Shown in pieces: positions 1-5,621 of a DNA stretch of 9,783 nucleotides. Location of the stretch: the NCBI GenBank assembly GCA_943327015.2, contig CALPVM020000062.1, positions 1 to 9,783 on the forward strand, written 5' to 3'. The position numbers were made by a program, and so were the translations under genes. Positions within the stretch are counted from its first letter, which is position 1. Each line of letters begins with the position of its first letter. Origin of the DNA: Akkermansia muciniphila. GTDB lineage: Bacteria > Pseudomonadota > Gammaproteobacteria > Burkholderiales > Burkholderiaceae_C. The notes below the pieces were generated by a model. That model saw only the letters and a list, made by a program, of their open reading frames with translations, did no database searches and was not told where the DNA came from.

Positions 1-585
1 CCCAAAAGAGCAGAAGTGACCTTGGCGCAATCCGCCTTAGACGTTGCAAAACTGACGTCCACCACTACGACCTCGCTCAATACCACCGAAGCCACTAAAA
101 CGCTTTCTGCAGGCGATTTAGCGTATGCAAATACTGCCAACACTACATCAGGAGGCACAGTTTCACCGGCACTGGTTACACTACTGACCGACGCATCAAC
201 GGCTGCTGATGCAGCCCGTGTCGCCTTTGACGATGCTGTTGCCGCTGATGCTGCAGCCATCAGCGCACCCAATGACCCTGCATTAGTTTCAGCCGCTGCC
301 ACAACGCGAACTGCCGCTATCACGGCATTGGCACTTGCCAAAACATCAGCAGAGGCAGCAAAAACACAAGCTGCTGCTGATCTATCGGCCGCCACCATCG
401 CAACTGGACCACTGTTTCAAATTAACACACTCTCTGCATTAGTTACTAAGACAACGGCAACCGCAACTTCTGCTGCCAATGCAATCACAGCCTTTGATAA
501 AACAGGGGTCACTGACAAAAATTCAGTACTGACCACCAAGAAAAGTGAACTTGCACTCGTATCTGACTCCGATTTAAAGCGTGCC
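1..585 (+). other. Ala/Thr-rich, probably helical insert within FlgE
   Basis: In the first 190 visible residues I count 49 Ala and 36 Thr, about 45% together. There is no Cys, Trp or His and there are only four aromatic residues. Runs such as STAADAARVAFDDAVAADAA and TSAEAAKTQAAADLSAATI look like amphipathic or coiled helices separated by Gly/Pro/Asn breaks. Short DNA microrepeats accompany them: GCTGCTGATGCAGCC at 202-216 recurs imperfectly at 241-258. The hook D2 fold resumes at about residue 198 with FKMEFTQDGKL, so the segment appears to be lodged in a surface loop of the outer hook domain. Its left border is outside the window. The helix and surface placement are inferred from composition and the position of the conserved parts. 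Confidence 0.6.
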
Positions 586-1188
586 AGCGCCTTGTTTAAA
601 ATGGAGTTCACACAGGATGGTAAGCTTAGCGCCACCTACAAAAATTCAACCGTTAACCCAGGTTCTTTTACTGCAACTGAAACCACAGGCATGCTCTCCT
701 ATGCCATCGACCCCACCAAAGCCAACCCGAACAGTATTGTTAAACCGTTCGATGTGGCCATTGACTTGTCTGCTACGACCCAGTTTTCTGATGCTTTTGC
801 CATCAACAAACTCACGCAAGACGGTTACACCTCGGGCTCACTCACAGGCTTGTCCGTGAACAACCAAGGGCAAATTATTACCAACTACTCCAACGGCCAA
901 ACTCAGGTGCAAGGTGTGTTGGTGCTGGCAGATTTTCGCAATACCCAGGGACTGACCAATGTCGGCAATGGCAATTATGTAGAAACCCTGCTCTCTGGCA
1001 CCCCCGTTTTAGGCAACCCCGGCGTAGGCAAGTTCGGCGACATCCGTGCCGGCGCTTTGGAAGACTCTAACGTTGACCTCACCGGGGAACTTGTTAATAT
1101 GATGGTGGCTCAGCGTAACTACCAAGCTAACGCGCAGACCATTAAAACCCAAGACCAGGTATTGTCTACACTGGTTAACTTGCGTTAA
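1..1188 (+). CDS. flgE: Flagellar hook protein FlgE, 5' end outside the window
   Basis: FlgE polymerises into the hook, the flexible joint outside the cell between rod and filament. The reading frame is open from base 1 (395 codons visible), so the real start lies upstream; the GTG at 16 is an internal valine. Visible residues about 198-330 look like the outer hook domain and its return strands (FTQDGKLSATYKN, QDGYTSGSL, YSNGQTQVQGVLVLADF). Residues about 340-395 are the conserved C-terminal D0/D1 part shared by axial proteins (GALEDSNVDLTGELVNMM, then AQRNYQANAQTIKTQDQ), ending at the TAA at 1186-1188. The family match is very strong for this half. The first ~195 visible residues are unlike typical hook protein and are described as a separate entry. 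flgF follows after 18 bases, as in other flg operons. The enterobacterial hook protein is about 400 residues in total, so this one must be considerably longer. Confidence 0.95.
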   Translation, partial: PKRAEVTLAQSALDVAKLTSTTTTSLNTTEATKTLSAGDLAYANTANTTSGGTVSPALVTLLTDASTAADAARVAFDDAVAADAAAISAPNDPALVSAAATTRTAAITALALAKTSAEAAKTQAAADLSAATIATGPLFQINTLSALVTKTTATATSAANAITAFDKTGVTDKNSVLTTKKSELALVSDSDLKRASALFKMEFTQDGKLSATYKNSTVNPGSFTATETTGMLSYAIDPTKANPNSIVKPFDVAIDLSATTQFSDAFAINKLTQDGYTSGSLTGLSVNNQGQIITNYSNGQTQVQGVLVLADFRNTQGLTNVGNGNYVETLLSGTPVLGNPGVGKFGDIRAGALEDSNVDLTGELVNMMVAQRNYQANAQTIKTQDQVLSTLVNLR

Positions 1189-1206
1189 TTTTAGGAGCAA
1201 AACGCC

Positions 1207-1947
1207 ATGGACCGTCTTATTTACACTGCAATGTCTGGCGCCAATGCCGCAGCCAACCGGCAGTCGGTTCTGGCGGGCAATTTGGCCAATGCATCCACCA
1301 ATGGTTTTCGGGCACAACTTGCCACCTACCGTGCCGTACCGGTACGGGGCGATGGCGCAACAACCCGTGTGCTGGCCGAGGAAGCCACAGCAGGGCACTC
1401 TAATGCGGCAGGCCCTGCAGTTCGCACCGATCGTAATCTGGATGCCATGGCGATTGGCAATGCATGGTTTGGCGTGCAAAGCCTGTCTGGTAAAGAAAGC
1501 TACACGCGCAATGGGCATTTTGAAGTCTCACCAGAGGGCACATTAACCACGGGCACAGGCCTACCGGTTCTCTCTAGCGACGGCTCACCTATTACTATTC
1601 CAGCAGGGGCCAACGTAACCATGGGTCAAGATGGCTCGGTCAGTGCTAAAGTTGGTAACCAACCCGCCACTATTATTGCCAGACTGAAGCTGGTGACTCC
1701 CACCGCAGAAGATCCTTTGAAGCGCGGGGATGATGGACTTTTTACCACTCTCTCTGGCAATGATTTGGACAGCGATGCCACGGCCCGAATTCAAACAGGT
1801 GCACTGGAAGGCTCCAACGTCAACCCCATTGAAACCATGGTCGGCATGATACAAGCCGCGCGTCAGTTTGAGTCGCAAATGCGGATGCTGCAAAGTGCTG
1901 AATCCAACGAGCGTTCTGCCGATAAATTATTAAGCTTGCAAGGTTAA
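1207..1947 (+). CDS. flgF: Flagellar proximal rod protein FlgF
   Basis: FlgF is one of the rod proteins forming the drive shaft through the periplasm; it is exported by the flagellar type III apparatus without a cleaved signal. The 246 residues match the usual family length. Residues 22-36 carry the axial-protein signature (LAGNLANASTNGFRA). Residues 84-122 form the conserved core (GNAWFGVQ, SYTRNGHFEVSPEG). Residues 197-222 are the C-terminal helix motif (TGALEGSNVNPIETMVGMI, then ARQFE). The start is supported by a TAGGAG at 1192-1197, nine bases before the ATG, and by the family N-terminus MDRLIYTAMSGA. It lies 18 bases after flgE and 41 before flgG, the standard order. The separation from FlgG rests on the shorter N-terminal region and the lack of the FlgG-specific YQ-VRQ segment. 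Confidence 0.96.
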   Translation: MDRLIYTAMSGANAAANRQSVLAGNLANASTNGFRAQLATYRAVPVRGDGATTRVLAEEATAGHSNAAGPAVRTDRNLDAMAIGNAWFGVQSLSGKESYTRNGHFEVSPEGTLTTGTGLPVLSSDGSPITIPAGANVTMGQDGSVSAKVGNQPATIIARLKLVTPTAEDPLKRGDDGLFTTLSGNDLDSDATARIQTGALEGSNVNPIETMVGMIQAARQFESQMRMLQSAESNERSADKLLSLQG

Positions 1948-1988
1948 TTTGGGTTTTAATATAGCCACATACTACAAAGGAAATAGCC

Positions 1989-2771
1989 ATGATTAACTCA
2001 CTCTGGATATCCAAAACCGGCATGGAAGCCCAGCAAACCCAGCTGGATGTTATTTCCAATAACTTGGCAAACGTCTCGACCAACGGTTTCAAAAAATCGC
2101 ATGCCGTTTTTGAAGACCTGATGTACCAAAACGTCCGTCAGGCAGGCTCCAACGTTGCAGAACAATCCACCCTACCCACCGGCTTGCAAATTGGTCTGGG
2201 TGTACGCACGGTAGCCACCAGCCGGTCTTTTGCACAGGGCAACCTGCAACAAAGTGGCAACAATATGGACATAGCGATCCAAGGTAACGGGTTTTTTCAA
2301 TTAACCATGCCTGATGGCTCTACCGGCTACACCCGTGATGGCGCCTTCCAAGTAGACAACCAAGGCCGCATGGTCAATTCTTCCGGTTACCCGGTAGCCA
2401 ACGGCGTAACAGTGCCTTCCAATGCCACTAGCGTTATTGTGAGCGCTGAAGGTGCGGTGTCTGCCGTGATTCCTGGCACCGTAGCACCCCAGCCCATTGG
2501 CAATATCACCTTGGCCAACTTTATCAATCCGGCCGGTTTAGACCCCAAAGGACAAAATATTTATGCCGAAACCGCATCATCCGGTCAGCCCAACGTAGCT
2601 GCAGCAGGCTCCAACGGAACCGGAACTTTAATGCAAGGCTTTGTGGAAACATCGAACGTTAACGTGGTTCAAGAACTGGTAACCATGATTCAAACACAGC
2701 GCGCCTATGAAATGAATTCCAAGGCCATTCAAACCTCCGACCAGATGCTGCAAAAACTGGGGCAGTTGTAA
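1989..2771 (+). CDS. flgG: Flagellar distal rod protein FlgG
   Basis: FlgG forms the distal rod that passes through the P and L rings and joins the hook. The 260 residues are the standard length. Residues 24-35 are the axial signature (NNLANVSTNGFK). Residues 46-63 are the FlgG-specific segment (YQNVRQAGSNVAEQSTLP), which in this family distinguishes the rigid rod from the flexible hook. Residues 98-120 contain the conserved QGNGFFQLTMPDGSTGYTRD core. Residues 216-256 are the C-terminal helix (GFVETSNVNVVQELVTMI, then QTQRAYEMNSKAIQTSDQML). The start has AAAGGAAA at 1976-1983 just upstream. The 41-base gap after flgF is AT-rich with no promoter or terminator that I can support. Its stop codon shares one base with the flgH start (TAATG), implying translational coupling. 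Confidence 0.98.
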   Translation: MINSLWISKTGMEAQQTQLDVISNNLANVSTNGFKKSHAVFEDLMYQNVRQAGSNVAEQSTLPTGLQIGLGVRTVATSRSFAQGNLQQSGNNMDIAIQGNGFFQLTMPDGSTGYTRDGAFQVDNQGRMVNSSGYPVANGVTVPSNATSVIVSAEGAVSAVIPGTVAPQPIGNITLANFINPAGLDPKGQNIYAETASSGQPNVAAAGSNGTGTLMQGFVETSNVNVVQELVTMIQTQRAYEMNSKAIQTSDQMLQKLGQL

Positions 2772-3460
2772 TGCACATCTCAGGCTTTAAGTTCGCCTTG
2801 ATATTTGTGGCTGTGGGCTTGGTGTGCGGTGGCTGCCAGTCTGTACCACAAAAAGTGACCGTTGATTTTGTAGAGCCAAAACCCGCAATGCCAACAGCTG
2901 CCGCTGCAGCTAACAGACCAGCCAATGGCAGTCTGTTTAATGCATCCAACTACCGGCCGGGCTTTGAAGACCCCCGCGCCCGTGGAGTGGGCGATATTGT
3001 TACCATTATGATCTCGGAAAATGTAAGCGCAAGTCAAAAATCCGCTTCAACCGTGGATCGCAACGCATCCTTGTCATCGTCCATTTCTGCATTGCCATTT
3101 CAAACGCCTGAAGGTCTGGCAGACTTCAAAACTGGTGCATCTAGCAACAACACGTTCTCGGGCAAAGGTGGCACTGAAAGTACCAATACATTTACTGGCT
3201 CTATATCTGCGAGCGTGATCGAAGTTTTACCCAACGGCAATCTGGTGGTGCTGGGTGAAAAACAAATTGGCGTAAATCAAAACGTAGATGTGCTGCGATT
3301 TTCGGGTACGGTTGACCCACGCATTATGCAACCAGGCAACATAATCAATTCAACTCAGGTAGCAAATGTTCGTGTTGAATCGAAAGGTCGAGGAGCCCAA
3401 GGCGAAGCCCAGACATTTGGCTGGTTATCACGGTTCTTTTTAAGCTTTAGCCCTTTCTAA
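2771..3460 (+). CDS. flgH: Flagellar L-ring lipoprotein FlgH
   Basis: FlgH forms the L ring, the bushing of the flagellar shaft in the outer membrane. At 229 residues it is a normal length. An N-terminal signal peptide (residues 1-21, hydrophobic ALIFVAVGLV) leads to a lipobox cysteine at C22. The box reads CGGC, so the -3 position is Cys rather than the usual Leu, Val or similar; C19 is a poorer candidate because Val would be at -1. Family motifs follow: GSLF at 53-56, RARGVGDIVTIMISE at 69-83, EVLPNGNLVVLGEKQI at 151-166, VDPRIMQPGNII at 181-192, and the C-terminal FFLSFSPF. The ATG overlaps the flgG stop; a GGGG at 2759-2762 is a weak ribosome binding site, so coupling to flgG translation is likely. 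Confidence 0.97.
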   Translation: MHISGFKFALIFVAVGLVCGGCQSVPQKVTVDFVEPKPAMPTAAAAANRPANGSLFNASNYRPGFEDPRARGVGDIVTIMISENVSASQKSASTVDRNASLSSSISALPFQTPEGLADFKTGASSNNTFSGKGGTESTNTFTGSISASVIEVLPNGNLVVLGEKQIGVNQNVDVLRFSGTVDPRIMQPGNIINSTQVANVRVESKGRGAQGEAQTFGWLSRFFLSFSPF

Positions 3461-3482
3461 AGTTATTCAGAATAGTGCCGAG

Positions 3483-3510
3483 GGGGTAACAGATCCATCC
3501 GGATCACCCC
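3483..3510 (+). promoter_or_regulatory. Hairpin in the flgH-flgI gap
   Basis: GGGGT at 3483-3487 pairs with ACCCC at 3506-3510, and GATCC at 3492-3496 pairs with GGATC at 3501-3505. AACA at 3488-3491 bulges on one side and ATCC at 3497-3500 forms the loop. The ten pairs include six G-C. No T-run follows, so it is not an intrinsic terminator. The 5' arm holds the only purine-rich AGGGGG in the gap, and the 3' arm ends 16 bases before the flgI ATG. A role in mRNA stability or flgI translation is inference. Confidence 0.4.
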
Positions 3511-3526
3511 GTTATCGACACTGCCC

Positions 3527-4672
3527 ATGAAAACCTTAGACATTTTTGCTAAAAACTCGCTCCTGCGGCTATCAGCCCAGTGGGGTATGGCGATATGCCT
3601 GCTAATTTTCAGCACGCTGGCAAGCGCTAACCGCATTAAAGAAGTAGCCTCCGTTGAAGGCGTGCGTAGCAACCAATTGACTGGTTTTGGTTTAGTGGTT
3701 GGACTGGATGGAACCGGCGACCAAACCACACAAATGCCTTACGCCAGTCAGGCATTAAAAAACTACATGCAGCAGCTTGGAATGACGCTCTCCGAAGCAT
3801 CAATGAACCAACTGCAAATGAAAAACGTAGCCGCTGTACTGGTAACAGCACAACTTCCCGCTTTTGCCCGACCAGGACAGTTGGTGGATGTTAACGTTTC
3901 TTCGCTGGGCAATGCCAAATCCCTCAAAGGTGGTACCCTGATTACAACCCCCCTTCGTGGCGCCGATGGCGAAGTCTATGCCTTGGCCCAAGGCAACCTG
4001 ATTGTTGCTGGCGCGGGAGCAGCCGCAGGTGGCGCAAAAGTGCAGGTGAATCATCTCAGTGCGGGCCGTATTCCGGACGGCGCCCAAGTGGAGCGTTCTG
4101 TGCCAACCACGCTGCAAGACGGTGCAACCATTAATCTAAGCCTGAACGCTACCGACTTTCAAACTGCCCGAAAAGTAGCCAAAGCCATCAACGACAAATT
4201 TGGCGATGGCATCGCTCAGGCTCTGGATGGCCGCAGCGTACAAGTCAAAGCACCCATTAATCCAAACGAACGAGTCAGCTTTATGGCCGAGATGGAAGAA
4301 CTCCCCATTGAAGCATCGATTGCTGCAGCCAAAGTAATTATCAATGCGCGTACCGGCTCCATAGTTTTGAATCAGGCTGTCACCTTAGGCCCCTGCGCTA
4401 TTGCACATGGCAACTTGTCGGTCAGCATCACCTCCACGCCTGTTATCAGCCAGCCGAATGCATTCTCTGGTGGACAGACCGTACAGACCGAACAAAACAG
4501 CATCGAAATCAAAAATGATGCCGGCAAGGTCATTCAAATTCCAGCTGCCACCCAACTTTCTGATGTTGTGAAGGCCTTGAATTCATTGGGTGTTACACCG
4601 CAAGACCTGCTGGCCATTTTGCAAGCCATCAAATCAGCCGGTGCCTTAAATGCAGAGCTGGAGGTAATTTAA
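3527..4672 (+). CDS. flgI: Flagellar P-ring protein FlgI
   Basis: FlgI is secreted to the periplasm and forms the P ring around the rod at the peptidoglycan layer. The 381 residues include a signal peptide with a long n-region, a hydrophobic core (MAICLLIFSTL, residues 21-31) and a probable cleavage after ASA at 32-34. The mature chain begins with the family hallmark NRIKEVASVEGVRSNQLTGF (35-54) and GLVVGLDGTGDQT (56-68). Further motifs are RPGQLVDVNVSSLGNAKSL (115-133), GGTLITTPL (135-143), YALAQGNLIV (151-160) and the C-terminal LNSLGVTPQDLLAILQAIK (351-369). Mature FlgI has a single cysteine, C290. The start is chosen because it keeps Lys and Arg in the signal n-region; the internal ATG at 3587 would remove all positive charge. 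No good ribosome binding site precedes 3527. flgJ follows after one base. Confidence 0.96.
   Translation: MKTLDIFAKNSLLRLSAQWGMAICLLIFSTLASANRIKEVASVEGVRSNQLTGFGLVVGLDGTGDQTTQMPYASQALKNYMQQLGMTLSEASMNQLQMKNVAAVLVTAQLPAFARPGQLVDVNVSSLGNAKSLKGGTLITTPLRGADGEVYALAQGNLIVAGAGAAAGGAKVQVNHLSAGRIPDGAQVERSVPTTLQDGATINLSLNATDFQTARKVAKAINDKFGDGIAQALDGRSVQVKAPINPNERVSFMAEMEELPIEASIAAAKVIINARTGSIVLNQAVTLGPCAIAHGNLSVSITSTPVISQPNAFSGGQTVQTEQNSIEIKNDAGKVIQIPAATQLSDVVKALNSLGVTPQDLLAILQAIKSAGALNAELEVI
4660..4665 (+). promoter_or_regulatory. Strong ribosome binding site of flgJ, inside flgI
   Basis: GGAGGT lies within the last flgI codons, eight bases before the flgJ ATG at 4674. With only one base between the flgI stop and the flgJ start, ribosomes ending flgI could restart directly. 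This is the best Shine-Dalgarno match in the window and fixes the flgJ start. Confidence 0.8.
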
Positions 4673-4673
4673 C

Positions 4674-5609
4674 ATGAGCCTTTCATCTTTAAATTCGACA
4701 AACGCTTTACACATCCCCACAGGGCTGGCAACCGATGTTCAATCATTGGGCGGACTCAAACACCAGGCGGGCCAAAACAATCCAGCAGCGATTAAGGAAA
4801 CTGCCAAGCAGTTTGAGTCGCTATTTATGCGTGAACTGATTAAGAGTATGCGCGAAGCCACCATGAAATCCGGCATGTTAGACAGCCCTGGGGGCGATCT
4901 GGCTTCAGACATGATGGACCAGCAGATGTCGGTACAACTCTCGGGCCAGCCAGGTGGCTTGTCGGACATTATTGCTCTGCAACTTAGCCGGCAAATGGGC
5001 GTTGATAATCAACCAGCCGCCACCAACTCAAGCATTGGTAATTTATCTACGCCCGGCGTAACGACCACCGCACTCAGTAAAAAATATGCAACTCCGCTGC
5101 CCGCTGCCAATATTTCTGGCGGACGCAAGCCTACTGAAACCCAAGCTAACTTTGTGAACAAACACTCCGAAACCGCGAACAAGGTAGAACAAGCGACCGG
5201 CATACCGGCAAGTTTTATGTTGGGACAGGCTGGACATGAGACTGGATGGGGTCGTAGCGAAATCAAAGCAAAAGGTGGAGCACCTTCTTTCAACCTGTTT
5301 GGCATTAAAGCCGGCGCAAATTGGAAAGGTAAGGTTGCCGAAATAACAACCACCGAATATGTTGATGGTGTTGCACAGAAAAAAGTAGCGCGCTTCAGAG
5401 CTTATGACTCTTACGAAGACTCATTCAAAGACTATGCACGCCTGATTTCTGAAAGCCCGCGCTACGCCAAAGTTCGTGAGCAAACCGGATCGGTACACGC
5501 ATTTGCCAGCGGGCTGCAAAAAGCGGGCTACGCCACCGATCCCCACTATGCGGACAAGTTAAGCCGCGCCATTAACACGACGCTGCAACTGCGCCGTGTA
5601 CAAGCGTAA
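4674..5609 (+). CDS. flgJ: FlgJ: rod cap with peptidoglycan hydrolase domain
   Basis: FlgJ caps the growing rod in the periplasm and cuts a hole in the peptidoglycan for it. The 311 residues show the two-domain form found in beta- and gammaproteobacteria. Residues about 38-108 are the rod-binding domain (AAIKETAKQFESLFMRELIK, then SGMLDSPGGDLASDMMDQQM). A Ser/Thr/Pro-rich linker spans about 109-155. Residues about 156-306 are a GH73-type N-acetylglucosaminidase: FMLGQAGHETGWGRSEIK with the probable catalytic E189, FNLFGIKAG (206-214), VARFRAYDSYEDSFKDYARL (238-257), and AGYATDPHYADKL (284-296). All expected motifs are present, so the enzyme looks active. It has no cleavable signal peptide, as expected for export through the flagellar apparatus. 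It lies one base after flgI and 12 before flgK. Confidence 0.97.
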   Translation: MSLSSLNSTNALHIPTGLATDVQSLGGLKHQAGQNNPAAIKETAKQFESLFMRELIKSMREATMKSGMLDSPGGDLASDMMDQQMSVQLSGQPGGLSDIIALQLSRQMGVDNQPAATNSSIGNLSTPGVTTTALSKKYATPLPAANISGGRKPTETQANFVNKHSETANKVEQATGIPASFMLGQAGHETGWGRSEIKAKGGAPSFNLFGIKAGANWKGKVAEITTTEYVDGVAQKKVARFRAYDSYEDSFKDYARLISESPRYAKVREQTGSVHAFASGLQKAGYATDPHYADKLSRAINTTLQLRRVQA

Positions 5610-5621
5610 TCGGGGCGCATT

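Noticed and set aside
16..18. GTG as the start of the first gene
   Set aside because: The frame is open to base 1, no ribosome binding site precedes it, and FlgE needs its missing N-terminal D0/D1 part. It is an internal codon.
328..341. Inverted repeat TTGGCA-CT-TGCCAA in flgE, also partly like a sigma-54 -24 element
   Set aside because: The short arms fall in repetitive Ala/Leu codons, and the -12 element is missing at the right distance from a gene start.
1334..1347. Perfect 14-base palindrome CCGTACCGGTACGG inside flgF
   Set aside because: One such palindrome is expected roughly every 16 kb by chance, and it lies in coding sequence with no regulatory context.
1009..1518. 169-codon open frame on the - strand across the flgE-flgF junction
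   Set aside because: It is antisense to two well-supported genes and its translation is Cys/Arg/His-rich with no recognisable domain; it reads as a shadow of the coding strand.
1948..1988. AT-rich flgF-flgG gap as a promoter or terminator
   Set aside because: It has no paired stem with a T-run and no convincing -35/-10 pair; only the flgG ribosome binding site is supported.
3587..3589. Alternative flgI start at an internal ATG preceded by GTGGGG
   Set aside because: The G-run is only one base from the ATG, and the shorter form would lose every positive charge of the signal peptide n-region.
5540..5621. Possible sigma-28 promoter before flgK, as in enteric bacteria
   Set aside because: I could not find a TAAA-type -35 with a GCCGATAA-type -10 at proper spacing in this stretch.
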